Assembly (NCBI GenBank): GCA_003427395.1
Contig: BFEA01000815.1
Location: 410,767-434,206, forward strand
DNA: 23,440 nucleotides
Source of the DNA: Chara braunii
Taxonomy: Eukaryota > Streptophyta > Charophyceae > Charales > Characeae
Reading direction: 5' to 3'
The position numbers were made by a program, and so were the translations under genes. The first letter of the stretch is position 1. The number at the start of each line of letters is the position of its first letter. Below, piece after piece: positions 9,015 to 19,213 of the stretch. Below the pieces are notes generated by a model that worked only from the letters and a program-made list of their open reading frames with translations, searched no databases and was not told where the DNA came from.

Positions 9015-9690
9015 GCATTGTTTCTACTGTGAATAGCTGAGGGCTATGTTTATTTGGCTGTTTTCTGAAGGACCACGCATTGTTTCTACTGTGAATGACC
9101 TGGTTGCTATGTTTATCTAGTTGTTTTCAGGAGGACCAGGCATTGTTTCTACAGTGAATGGTTTGTTTACTCTAGTTAACTTTGGGGGTTTGCCTGATTG
9201 AAGGGGTTTAAATGTTTGTTTTATTCTGAGGGAGGATTTCTGGTCTAAGGCTAAGCATTGTTTCTACTGTGAATGGTTTAGTCTGAAAACCACGCACGTG
9301 AACTAAACTAAGTATAAAGGAAAGTACTTTATGTATATTTGCATGTGAACTGACAGTTGGGCATTGTTTTCATGGTGAATGGTCCAGCGTTAAGTCATAT
9401 CATTAAGAAGAGAAAAGAGAAAATACAAAGAATAAATGGAAATAGTCTGGGCAAGCTGAACATTGTTTCTATTTTGAATGGTTCAGTCCCCTGCCCATAT
9501 TTGCCTTTTCTCTTGAAAACAAAGTCAGAGAAATACTAAACTTTGAATATTAAAGAGCTTGGGGCGATGAGGCATTGTTTCCATGGCGAATGACCTAGTC
9601 ATCTGCCCAAAAGAAGAGAGAAGTAGTTGTGCAATCTGCTCGTGTATATCTTAAAGACAAGTTGGGTTTTATTTCCATGGTGAATGGTCC
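9015..9690. repeat. array of CATTGTTTC motif units
   Basis: The core GCATTGTTTCTACTGTGAAT or a close relative begins at 9015, 9077, 9140, 9255, 9361, 9460, 9572 and about 9665. The first three copies are 62-63 bp apart and share more sequence (GCTATGTTTAT and TTGTTTTC segments); later copies are 93-115 bp apart with unrelated filling. The core is usually followed by GGTC, GGTTT or GACC. It is probably an old tandem array within the LTR of the element ending near 10554. Confidence 0.8.
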
Positions 9691-9984
9691 AACTCTATGT
9701 CTTATGTAAGTTGGATTTAAAAGTTAAAGAACTTGAAGATTCATGAACTATGTATATGGAATAAACTTGGGGTTGGTGAGAGTACTTACCTTTGTGGTTT
9801 GACTTGCATGTGACTGAGTGAGGCCACTACTTAGTCTGAGTTTCAGGTTGATAAGTAGTTGCTTTAGTTGCTCGTCATGTGCTAAAGCGATAGGAATTAG
9901 TTTGAATTCCTGAATTTTCTGTAGTAACTTTTTACTTAGGTCAATTCTTCAATTTCTGAGATTTTTTCTTATACTTGGCTTTGT

Positions 9985-10545
9985 ATAAATCTTGGCAAGA
10001 TACTTTATCTACGGGAAGCGTTGCCAAAATTTCTACAAATCCAAGGAGTTAGTCGAATTTTGACTTATCAAAAGTTCAACTTTGTCTTTTCTTATAACTT
10101 AGTAAAAATCTGGAAAGTCTCATTTTCTAAAGGGAGTGCTGCCCAAATTTTTGCTAATTCAGGGAGTTAGATAAAATTGGACCTTGAGAAATCAAAGTTA
10201 CTTTCAAATTTTGGACCTATCTTTGTATAAATTTTAGAAAAACACTTTTCTAGAGGGAGTGCTGCCGAAATTTCTGCAAGACTAAGGAGTTAGTTAAATC
10301 TTGTCTAAATTGAACTCAGATTGTCTTCTAAGTTCATATCTGACTTAGTTAAAATCTGGGAAGTCTCATTTTCTAAAGGGAGTGCTGCCCAAATTTTTGC
10401 TAATTTAGAGAGTTAGACAAATTTTCACTTTCCAGAGTAAGAGATTATTTCTACTTTCATATATGAACTTATATAAATTCTGGAAAGACACTTCTCCTAC
10501 GGGAAGCGCTGCCGAAATTTTTTTAGTTTAAAGGAGCTATATTAT
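9985..10545. repeat. ~122-bp array with alternating unit types
   Basis: Five units carry GGGAGTGCTGCC or GGGAAGCGTTGCC, starting at 10013, 10132, 10255, 10378 and 10501 (spacings 119, 123, 123, 123). Units 2 and 4 share CTTAGT.AAAATCTGG and a TCTCATTTTCTAAAGGGAG segment and are much closer to each other than to their neighbours. Units 1, 3 and 5 share a TATAAAT...GG segment. The pattern is A-B-A-B-A, a dimer of about 246 bp. The array ends just before a probable LTR boundary. Confidence 0.88.
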
Positions 10546-10550
10546 ATTTT

Positions 10551-10574
10551 GACAGGTGGCGATTCTGGCGATCC
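10551..10574 (+). other. probable LTR end and primer-binding site
   Basis: GACA at 10551-10554 could be the CA end of a 5' LTR. Two bases later TGGCGATTCTGGCGATCC starts at 10557. Its first 11 bases match, with one mismatch, the TGGCGACTCTG start of the tRNA-Arg type primer-binding sites that I recall for Tat/Ogre-lineage Ty3/gypsy elements of plants. If correct, the AT-rich arrays upstream lie inside the LTR and the element body continues rightward. The LTR start and the partner LTR were not found in the window, so this remains an inference from one short match and its position. Confidence 0.45.
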
Positions 10575-11294
10575 ACCCTGAATAGAGGAGATTCTGCAAT
10601 TAGTCTACCTTTGCCTTGGGCACTGGCTTAGAGGTAGGCTTGAACTTAGTTGGCAGGTAGCTTTGAGTGAGAATGTGCTATGGAGGTTTATCCCTCATAT
10701 GATGATAATTTAGCTTGGGCATTTGACCTATCGTGTGTTACAGGTCCTCTTGATCGTTTGATTCAAGTTCAGGACTAGATTCAGTTTGATCCCTTGAGGG
10801 TCATCTTCTGTTATCACTAATAACAGGTTGGTTGCCGATTCGTGGGTCTACGATTCAACTCCAATTCACTTCAGCCTCTCAACCTAAAGGCTTCAGCCCT
10901 GTGGTTTATCTGTTTTGTTGTGTTCTTACCCGTACTTTATTGAATGCTCATTTAACAAAGATACTGAGTATTTTTATTGCGGGGAGGTTGTGATGAGGTT
11001 GAGGTCTGCATGGCTAAAGCAAGGGGTATGAGTACAGAGAATGGTTGAAGTTGACCCCGTGTAGCGTGTGGACTCTTGGTTGAATCTTTGATGTGATTGC
11101 ATGTATGTTTTGTGGTTCGGACTCTGGATGTGATTGTCTGCGATTACACATGCATATGGTTGAGGGGAGCCCCACTGTGATTATGAGAAGTGATCGTCCT
11201 ATATAATCAAACCTCATATATTTACGAGTGCCCTGAATATTTGAGAAACCTACTGTGATTGTGCATAAGGGTTAGTCAGATTATGCCTTGAGAC

Positions 11295-11315
11295 AAAAGG
11301 GGGATTTCCCCTTTT
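11295..11315. repeat. hairpin AAAAGGGG/CCCCTTTT
   Basis: A perfect 8-bp stem with a five-base loop. No functional context is visible. Confidence 0.75.
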
Positions 11316-11369
11316 TGCTCTTGCTTTTTAGAGTTGTATGGTTGGACGTTGTAGTCCGTGGCATCCGTC

Positions 11370-11390
11370 AAAGTCAAACCTCTTGACTTT
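11370..11390. repeat. hairpin AAAGTCAA/TTGACTTT
   Basis: A perfect 8-bp stem with loop ACCTC. No functional context is visible. Confidence 0.75.
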
Positions 11391-11565
11391 CGTCTAGGCC
11401 TGGGGTATGGCTCATCCCAAGGGCCGCAAAAAACGACTGCCACCACAGGTGTGGACCTGTGTACCACCCGCTCTGCATAAGGTGCAGAAGAGGGTGTGTA
11501 GTCTACAACCGCACATGGCGGTTGTTCAGCGTCGAGAGATTAACCCTCAAGGCGCGTGTCAGCCG

Positions 11566-11767
11566 ACACTTGAGTGTCGAATGCGACCCTCGAGATTAAC
11601 GAGGACCGCGTAAGTATGGGTACTACATAGTACGCCATCATTGCGACCGGTTGCGTACGCTTGCATACACTTGAGTGTCGAATGCGACCCTCGAGATTAA
11701 CGAGGACCGCGTAAGTATGGGTACTACATAGTACGCCATCATTGTGACCGCTTGCGTACGCTTACAT
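11566..11767. repeat. 101-bp tandem duplication
   Basis: Two adjacent copies (11566-11666 and 11667-11767), each beginning ACACTTGAGTGTCGAATGCG, differ at three positions by my count. Each contains the partial dyad GTACTACATAGTAC. The unit is CpG-rich. No similarity to rRNA or a known element was recognised. Confidence 0.92.
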
Positions 11768-12430
11768 TGCGAGTCGATATGAGTTCGCCCTACGTCCGCG
11801 CGGTTTTATACTAAGTCTCGCGCGCGACGCCTATTTGATTTCCGCATTGGAAAATTATGGGTTGGCTACCGAGGGGCTAGGAGCGTTGTCGCGTTGTTTG
11901 TGTTGTGTCGCTTTCGTGTGTGTGTGTGTTGTATTTTTGTGTTTGTAAAGTGGAGTGCGCGTGGTGTGTGGGATGCGTCCTAGTCGATCGACGACGAGCT
12001 GCGCTTGGGACTTCAGCCCCTCATGATATCGGTTCGCATACGGGTCCGATTGAGGCGTATTACCGCGCGTACCCCCTATGCTACAGCGAACGAGAAACGC
12101 CCTCGGGTGGTCCACCTCTGCGATTGCAACTGTTTAACTTTCGTACTGTGGACTGGTAGCTCGGCGGGGATACGCCCACCGAAGGGAGGTGACAGCTCCC
12201 GTAAGGTGTAGGTAAGTCGTGCCTCGCGTAGACCCTATCCTGCCGTAGGGGCTCGCGAGAGGTATGGCTGGCGCACTCGACCGAAGCGGCTTGCGGAAGC
12301 TCCACATGTATTTATCTGCGACGAAGGATTTAAACCAACTCCTGCGTGACCCGACCGGGAGGGTCCCGCGCTGCCCTGATGCGGTGCCGGACCGATGCGA
12401 TCGACAATGTGACTTCAGGATATCATTGTT
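11768..12430. other. CpG-rich unassigned DNA
   Basis: No gene is recognised. CpG content is visibly high compared with the AT-rich blocks on both sides. Short open frames (up to 86 residues) overlap on both strands and have no domain signature. A brief TG run lies near 11918-11930. Confidence 0.5.
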
Positions 12431-12505
12431 TTGTGGATCTACTTCGATTTAACCCTGACTGCTAGTTCATTGATATCATTGGCGACTTTGACGATTCCGA
12501 CTACT

Positions 12506-13214
12506 ACATCATCATTGCCTATTATCAACATGACCCCTTCATGCCACCATCCTAACCTGTACATTCTCTTGTGTGTTGCATTATGGTTCCACTTACATCC
12601 CCTGACTAATTCTCCTAAGTTCGGCTATTCTGTCGTACTGTATAGACTTTGGGTTCGCAACATTATCTTGGCTTCCCTTTTTCGCAATTTTGGCTCCCTC
12701 CCAATCCGTGACTTGTGTGCTTAACCCCTTCACCCACTGCATTCATCCCCCTAGTTTCGGCCATGCCTTTAGTTCGGCATATCATCGTGTTTCAAGCTCC
12801 CCTTTCATAGTGGATCCTACATAGGAACAAAACAAATCAATTACCTTAAAATAAATAAAACATCAAGGGGTTTAATGCTTGACACAAAAGTGATTTTATG
12901 TAGGGTCCACTATGAAAGGGGAGCTTGAAATATGATGATATGCGTAACTAAAGGCATGGCCGAAACTAGGGGGATGAATGCAGTGGGTGAAGGGGTCAAG
13001 CACACAACTCACAGATTGGAAGGGAGCCAAAACTGCGAAGAAGGGAAGCCAAGATAATGTTGCGAACCCAAAGTCTACACAGTACCACCGAATAGCCCAA
13101 CTTAGGAGAATTAGCCAGGGGATGTAAGTAGAACCATCATGCAACACACAAGAGAATGTACATGTTAGGATGGTGGCATGAAGTGGTCACGTTGAAGATA
13201 GGTAATGATGATGT
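12506..13214. repeat. large inverted repeat, 318-bp arms
   Basis: The left arm (12506-12823) and right arm (12897-13214) are reverse complements, with a 73-bp spacer. Both arms are exactly 318 bp and align without gaps; I count about 24 mismatches, roughly 92 percent identity. A 13-bp motif, ATAGGAACAAAAC, sits at the left-arm/spacer junction (12821-12833) and again, inverted, just outside the right arm (about 13211-13223). GACACAAAAGTG lies at the end of the spacer (12881-12892) and inverted at about 13253-13264. A transcript across the region would fold into a long hairpin. The ORFs on opposite strands at 12431-12724 and 12896-13147 are mirror translations of the arms and are not taken as genes. 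Confidence 0.95.
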
Positions 13215-13264
13215 TTTGTTCCTATCTTTCAACCTGAGTCTGACGAGCTATTGCACTTTTGTGT

Positions 13265-14975
13265 CTGCGTACCCCTAGGAGTTTCGATTTTTAGGATGCA
13301 TTCAACCCACCTGAGATCATCTCACTCCCGGTGGTTCAATGACACAACTTCATCTTCATGTTATTTCTGTTGTTTTATTTTTCAACACTTATGCAAGTTT
13401 GCCTCCAACACTTCGGATTGTATTGTGATTCATTTCATTTATTTGCTGATAGTTAGGATTTGTATACCAGACTATCAGACATTTTTTTTTTTTTTTAATG
13501 GCATTATGTAGCGTAGAGTGCATTGCATTACCTTAGCAAGAAGCTTGCTCCGCTAACTAAATTTTTTGGCCCTGTTGTTTTCAAACTTCCATTGTTTTTT
13601 TCTGCGAATAGCATGTAGCGATCCACTACGAGACTGAGGATCATGCAACGGAACCCTATTTACTCAAGCCTATAGCTGGGGTTATTTAGCTTTGTGCCTA
13701 TTTGACCTGTAGAACCAGGTCATTGGCTTGATCTTATAAGTTGTGTTAATTGTCCTATCGCCGTTAACCTAATCAGTCCACTTGGGGTATACTCCAACGT
13801 GTGGCATGAGTCCTAGGGGGGTGTCGTCTCTTTCCCTCTTTAGCTCCATCTCCATCCCCACCTTCTTCCTCCTCCTCTTCCTTCGCAGTTATGGGATCTG
13901 TCATCCAAACAGCTCCCGTTATGTAAGTAATGACTCCGACAATGAGCAAGTCGATAGTGAAGTGAAGAAGCAATGCCAAGGCATGATCATCTACCTATTA
14001 GATAAGAACCCATGTGAGACCTTGGTATTATGCCCAGTGCTTTATATTCAGGGGATGAGATCGCTATATTGGGGCAACCTTGCCTTTAATATCACATGAA
14101 TAACCAAGGGAAAAACACCAGTTGAGTGTAAATTTGAGTATGATAAAAAAGGATTGAGGACAATCAGAAAATGAAAATAAAAAGGGGAGATAGGAACAGG
14201 CGTATGTGGTGTCGAAGAACAACTTGAAGTACGTGGAAACATTTAGATTGATTAGTCCATCGTTCTCTGCGCGATTTGGGACTGCCATAATATGAATTGT
14301 GAAAGTCGTGGACCATCGCCTGTTCACCCGACCTTGATCCTTCCACTTCAACCTAAGTACATAGACCTGAAAGAAAGATTGACCGAAGTCGATTGTTTTG
14401 TTGATAATATGAAGAATTAAAAAATTGTGAAGGCGGATTACAATATTAAAAAGAAAAGTGTTTTGTAAATTAGCCCACGATTACTACGATAAGCAAAAGA
14501 GTGACTTTTAGAAACGCTTCTAGTCGGATAAATTTGGGCGCTTTTGTAGTAACCCGTACGTTTCCTAAGGTCGCGGCTTGTTTACGGGCATGACTTAAGT
14601 ATTGATGGTTTAAGTTTCTATGAGACGAAAAGAAAGGGCGTGGGTCGCATGGTAAAGTAAAGGCAAGGAGAAAAGGGGCATCCGTCACAAAGAAGGACGA
14701 AACAAATTCGGTGAGGGACCCTGAGGGTGTAATTTAAGGCAATTCAGAGCATCGTCTCTTCTGAGTTGGACAATATCTTATTTGTTGCATCAAGGAGACT
14801 TTTGAAGGGAAGGGTGGAAAAATTGAGTACTCCTCCCCTAACTCGTCGTCTATGTACCTTTTCTGTCGTGAGGTTTTTGAAGATTGTACAGAATGAATCG
14901 AATGATTGAAAGTTGATCATCGGGATTAAACTGGTGGATAATGTGTCAGTATTTGATGTAATCAGAGAGTCGTAG
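13265..14975. other. unassigned AT-rich DNA
   Basis: No gene is recognised in about 1.7 kb. It includes a T run near 13482-13497 and a small hairpin, TGACCTG/CAGGTCA (about 13706-13725). Open frames are up to 105 residues and carry no domain signature. Confidence 0.5.
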
Positions 14976-15416
14976 ATGCGGTTTGAAAAGATTCTTGCAA
15001 ATCAGGGAGTGACATGACACTGAGTTAATCTTAACACAAATGGCTAAAGAAAATGGGACATGAAAGTTCATGGGTTGTACGATTCAATGGGTAAGAGGTT
15101 GAGTGAACTTGAGTCCACGATTGGTACAAGGCGAAAAGAATTAACCAAAATCTGAGAGGAGGATGAGCCACTAGGATGCAAGTGCATGCAGGATTTCAGT
15201 TCCTATGTTGGGACTAAGCAATAAGGAATGACATTCAAGGATGTCGGGTCCCTCCACCAATTCCAATCGAAGTTTTCAAACATAATGAACACCAACCGCT
15301 GGCAACCGGGTCACGAACAAGGTGGAAGAATAATGTATGCTCACTTCGACGAGAGAACTTGTGATTCCAGAATTGCCCCATGAGAATGTTTAAGCAAGTT
15401 TTTGAAAGACCTTTAG
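14976..15416 (+). pseudogene. possible decayed gag-like frame
   Basis: One plus-strand frame can be read with stops at 15015, 15021, 15042 and several later positions, yet keeps protein-like composition between them. One stretch, LYDSMGKRLSELESTIGTRR, resembles a coiled coil, followed by EEDEP, a segment with FQSKFSNIMNTNRW and then FDERTCDS. Many stops are TGA, TAA or TAG codons that could arise from CGA, CAA or CAG by C-to-T change. Gag proteins of plant LTR elements often carry such a coiled coil and a Trp-containing core, but they are poorly conserved, so the assignment is a guess from composition and context. Confidence 0.22.
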
Positions 15417-15650
15417 GAAGATAAATCATGAATGGAATGAGTTAAATAAGCCGTAGTTGTTCTTCGATAGGTTATGTGTTTTGGCCAGTGTGTGTTTTAA
15501 ACCTAGCCTATTTTGTATGTCTTTTTATTTTAATCCGTGCTTCAATTCATGTCTCGGTGGGGCCTAAGCCCACTCTGACGGTTCGTGCTCGCACGTAGGT
15601 CTGATATGGTTTGTAGCTCATACACTACAAGTTTAGTAACTGTTTTCAAA
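15417..15650. other. unassigned DNA
   Basis: Nothing recognisable apart from a small dyad, GTGCTCGCAC, near 15586. Confidence 0.4.
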
Positions 15651-15762
15651 GGCAGGCTTCATTTAGCCAAATGGATTACTTGCGTGCACTTTGTATTCGA
15701 AGGGCAGGCTTCATTTAGCCATTGGCAAGTGGATTGTTTGTGTGCAGTTTCTGTTTGAAGGG
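15651..15762. repeat. 52-bp imperfect tandem pair
   Basis: GGCAGGCTTCATTTAGCCA begins at 15651 and again at 15703. The rest of the unit (TGGATT..TTG.GTGCA.TTT) is conserved with small insertions. Confidence 0.85.
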
Positions 15763-16312
15763 TACAATTATGAGTACTTGATGAAAAAAGGGCCCTTGGC
15801 TGCTGGTTCGTAATGGAGGCCCCAGAGGCGCGCATTAGAATGATCCAGTTGTTCAAGTTTTGTCAGGTCGAGTCAGGAGTCTCGAAGTGTTGGTAATTCC
15901 AAGGATCGTCATTGTTGAGGAGGGGGACCAGCATCTTGGGAGACGTATATACTGCAGGGTAACAATCGACTTCTGAATCACCCCTTTTCTGGTTCCCATT
16001 GATGACGCTGAGTTCTTTTGATTTTGCTTTTATTTTTCCAGTTGTAACCCCTGTAATGAACCCAGTCTGGGAAGGAGAAGATGAAAGATCACAAATAATC
16101 CCTTCAGACCCCTCTCCTTCTCCGGGATTCCTCCCTCTCCACATCAATAATGATAATGAGTATATTCCTGATCACACACAATAGTGCCACGTTGCACTTG
16201 ATCTCGTGAAGACCATGAAGACATAGCAGATTCCAGTGACGATGTCAACCTCAGGTGAGTACCCACAGATCCCGATCTTCCTCCTCCTCGCAACCAGTCT
16301 ACCTCATGTAGA
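15763..16312. other. unassigned DNA
   Basis: No confirmed gene. A 61-residue frame at 15999-16184 (rich in Pro and acidic residues near its end) follows a pyrimidine-rich stretch ending in CAG at about 16041 that resembles a 3' splice site. No matching upstream exon is seen, so it is not called as a gene. Confidence 0.4.
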
Positions 16313-16652
16313 CAGCGTGGACAGTGCCACGTCAGCAGTCGAGATGGGTGGCGTATGCCACATCCTCAATGAAGACCAATGGCAGCGCCACATCAGCATG
16401 CACTGTAAACCAGAGACAGTGCCACATCATCATGCAATGTAGACCAAAGGCAGCGCCACATCAGCATGCCATGAGGACCAGAGGCAGCGCCACATCAGCA
16501 TGCCATGACGACCAGAGGCAGCGCCACATCAGCATGCCATGAAGACCAGAGGCAGCACNACATCAGCATGCCATGAAGACCAGAGGCAGCGCCACATCAG
16601 CATTGCCTGAAGACCAGAGGCAGCGCCGCATCAGCATTGCCTGGCGCACAGA
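16313..16652. repeat. 34-bp minisatellite
   Basis: The unit containing GGCAGCGCCACATCAGCATG starts at 16381, 16415, 16449, 16483, 16517, 16551, 16585 and 16619, an exact 34-bp period. Two more degenerate units lie upstream (about 16313 and 16347). There are about ten units in all, with the central ones nearly identical. One ambiguous base (N) is at 16559. The period is not a multiple of three, so the repeat-bearing open frames are incidental. Confidence 0.95.
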
Positions 16653-17432
16653 AGCAGCGCCAGCATGCTGCCTCCACCTTGTGCTGTCGTCCGCAACGCC
16701 TGTGCGCAGCCAGCGTGTAGCCAGCGTCTAGTCAAAGTCGAGCCAGCGTCAAAGCAGCATAGCAAGACTGAATGCTTGACTCACTTGAGGCCAGCCTTGA
16801 ATAACAATTGTCGAGGCTCTCTGGCCTCGGGTGCTTTTCCCACAGTTGTCCAGATTGACTCACAGCTGATGGCCAGGATTGTACAGTTGCAGACTTCTCC
16901 CTTGGACCTGATGCTGTCTGGCCCAGTCTGGGTACCTGCATACAAACAAGTGTGTGTGCTTGACCTGTGGCCTGGGCTAGGTACCTTTGGACTTCAAGTT
17001 TGACTGTTGGGTGGACCGACAGTTGACCGAAGTCAACTGTCACACGTCCAGGCCCTGAGTCTTTACTTGGGGGTCATTTTTGCCCCCATTTCGGCCTGGG
17101 CTAAGGGCGGCCGAGTTGTCCCTTAGTCTTTCCACGCGACATATGTGGCATGGGGTATTGCACCCCCCCTCAGAAGACCCCCCATCCATCCTTCCTCTGA
17201 TCAATTGCCCCGGTGCGCCCCCACCCCCTCTGTCCTACCTTAGTGCGGAGTCTGTGGACCACCCACGACGCTGAGTGCTGGATCGACAGAAAGCACTGGG
17301 GGCGCACCAACACTCTCCTGGCATAGATGTTGCCGCGACGAGTATATCATGGCCAAGTTCGCTTCGTAGTTTCTGATAAGAACTCTTTGTCTCTCATAGA
17401 CCAGAACAGAAGACCTTCAATCCTAGTCTGCT
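16653..17432. other. unassigned DNA with short dyads
   Basis: No gene is recognised. It includes a perfect hairpin at 17018-17041 and a looser inverted pair, GGTGCGCCCCCA near 17213 and TGGGGGCGCACC near 17298. The overlapping frames at 16665-17003 (plus) and 16732-17043 (minus) show no domain. Confidence 0.45.
17018..17041. repeat. perfect 10-bp hairpin
   Basis: GACAGTTGAC pairs with GTCAACTGTC around a CGAA loop. No gene or transcript boundary supports a regulatory role. Confidence 0.85.
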
Positions 17433-17935
17433 AAGTCCACCCTGATTTTGAGTTCAATCTTAAGCCGAAGCTTCAAGTTATTGATTGTATTGAGGTACTC
17501 ATGGTTGTAATGCACATGTAAATCTATGTGTTCATGTACAAATCCACCTTGACTTTGATTTCAGTTAACTTAAGACTTAAAAGGCTTTCAAGCCGAAGCT
17601 CATGGAGTGCATGGTTGTAAATTAATGTACATGTAAATCTTAAAATCTTTAAATCTGTGTGTTCATGTACAAGTCCACCTTGATTTTGATTTCAGTTAAC
17701 TTAAAACTTAAAAGGCTTTCAAGCCGAAGCTTATGGAGTGCATGGTTGTCAATTAATTTACATGTAAATCTTAAAATCTTTAAATCTGTGTGTTCATGTA
17801 CAAGTCCACCTTTTGATTTTGATTTCAGTTAACTTAAAGGCTTTCAAGCCGGAGTTCATTGATTGCGGACAAGTAAAAGTTGTTATATCGAGCTACTCAT
17901 GGGTGTAATGTACATGGAAATGAGTGTGCTCATGT
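17433..17935. repeat. ~131-bp tandem repeat, four units
   Basis: Units begin with AAGTCCACC or AAATCCACC at 17433, 17540, 17671 and 17802 (spacings 107, 131, 131). Each holds TTTGATTTCAGTTAACTTAA, then AAGGCTTTCAAGCCG, and ends with GTGTTCATGTACA. Units 2 and 3 are very similar; units 1 and 4 are more diverged, as expected for array edges. Confidence 0.93.
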
Positions 17936-18500
17936 ACACATGATTCATGAATGAATGTGTTGTGCATAGATGAGGCTGCATTGAGGAGGCACACCTTTTT
18001 CCTGCTTCATGTATATATACTAATACACGAACCTATTCGCTAACCAAAAAAAGAGCCCCAACGTTTAAAATTTACTATAATGGCTCTGGATTCAAAACAA
18101 CAGCGCGCACCAGACATAGCTAGAAATGGGCCGGATGTCAGCTGCACATTGCACGAAGCCGCCAGCTTCAAGTCACGAAGCCGCCAGCTTGTCAGTGCTT
18201 GAGCATTTGACCAACTTGCACCATGTCATCATCCATTTCAAAATTAGTTTGCCATTGGGAAACACCAGCAATCCAAGCTGTAGGCTTTCCTTTTGCGGCT
18301 TGCCTATTCCCAATCCTTGCTTCTGCTCAAGGTTTCCTAGTAACAGGAATATCTGAAAAAAGTTCAAAAAAACCTCAGTGACCCCCACATATTTTTCCAT
18401 TCATTTTGTACTGGAGACCAAATTCAATGACCATAATCACTCATGTTGCGAACTGGCGCCCTGCATCCTGGTTGGATAAAACTCAGAACTGCACCTCCAG
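17936..18500. other. unassigned DNA
   Basis: No gene is recognised. A 22-bp duplication carries CACGAAGCCGCCAGCTT at 18152 and 18174. Short open frames at 18126-18356 and 18173-18400 have no domain. Confidence 0.45.
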
Positions 18501-18625
18501 TACAAAGTTACCACAAAGTTACTACAAAGTTACCACAAAGTTACTACAAAGTTACTACAAAGTTGCTACCAAGTTGCTACAAACAAAGTTACTACAAAGT
18601 TGCTACCAAGTTGCTACAAAGTTAC
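18501..18625. repeat. 11-bp minisatellite
   Basis: Eleven units of TACAAAGTTAC or variants (CACAAAGTTAC, TACAAAGTTGC, TACCAAGTTGC) follow one another; one carries a 4-bp insertion. The 154- and 78-residue frames through it are periodic translations of this array. Confidence 0.95.
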
Positions 18626-19002
18626 TGCAACGAGATCGATAAGGGAGCATCGACCTCAGTGTCTCAGACCAACCTGAAGTGTCCAACCAGGCCGGTCGGA
18701 CCGTTCCAGGACTCCAGGCGGAGCAGCATCACGGTGACAGCACTGACAGTAGCAGAGGGGCAGGGCTGCCCTCACAGACCAGGCCAAATTGCCAATGAAT
18801 GCAATGGCAGGTACTGTAACAATGTGTTATGCCCGGAAAAAGAAGCAAAATTAAATGCACGGTTTATCGTTGATGTGCCAGGATATTCGCCTTACGGGAA
18901 GTTTTGAAGGACAATTGCTGCGCGCCGCCGAGCTGTGCAACATTTCCAAAAGCATACCATAATTTACCACCTGCTTATAATCAGTGATGTAGGAACTCCC
19001 TT

Positions 19003-19003
<1 letters not shown>
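18626..19003. other. unassigned DNA
   Basis: The open frame extending from the 11-bp array to a stop at 18905-18907 contains a Cys-rich phrase (ECNGRYCNNVLCPEKEAK), but no family is recognised and its start lies in the repeat. No gene is called. Confidence 0.4.

Positions 19004-19033
<30 letters not shown>
19004..19033. repeat. poly(A) tract
   Basis: A run of 30 adenines. No flanking direct repeats were found. Confidence 0.95.
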
Positions 19034-19035
<2 letters not shown>

Positions 19036-19213
19036 AGGTGGACAGGCATGGGTGTATGGGTCCTGGCCCCTGGGCTGAATCTGCGCCAGGGCCCAGGCCA
19101 GGAGAGAAGCCTGCCAGTGACAGCAGTGAGAGCAGTGGAGAGTCTAGCATCGTGGAGACAGGAGAGCTCAGGGCCATCACAGCATTCATTTTGCTGTCTG
19201 CCGAAGATCAACC

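Larger units (their letters stand above)
10575..11400. other. possible 5' internal region of the LTR element
   Basis: No gene is recognised. A 32-codon frame starts with ATG at 10680 (MEVYPSYDDN...) and stops at 10776-10778; it lies where a gag start might be expected but is too short to assign. Two small hairpins occur at 11295-11315 and 11370-11390. Confidence 0.35.

Noticed and set aside
12431-13147. Two open frames on opposite strands with similar proteins (97 and 83 residues)
   Set aside because: They are translations of the two arms of the same inverted repeat and show no domain, so the similarity does not indicate a gene pair.
16020-16184. Pyrimidine-rich tract ending in CAG, then an open frame of about 47 codons, like a last exon
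   Set aside because: No upstream exon, no recognised domain and a minisatellite immediately downstream; not enough to call a gene.
16381-16652. Regular 34-bp array that could suggest a CRISPR
   Set aside because: The units are contiguous without unique spacers, and the setting is eukaryotic; it is a minisatellite.
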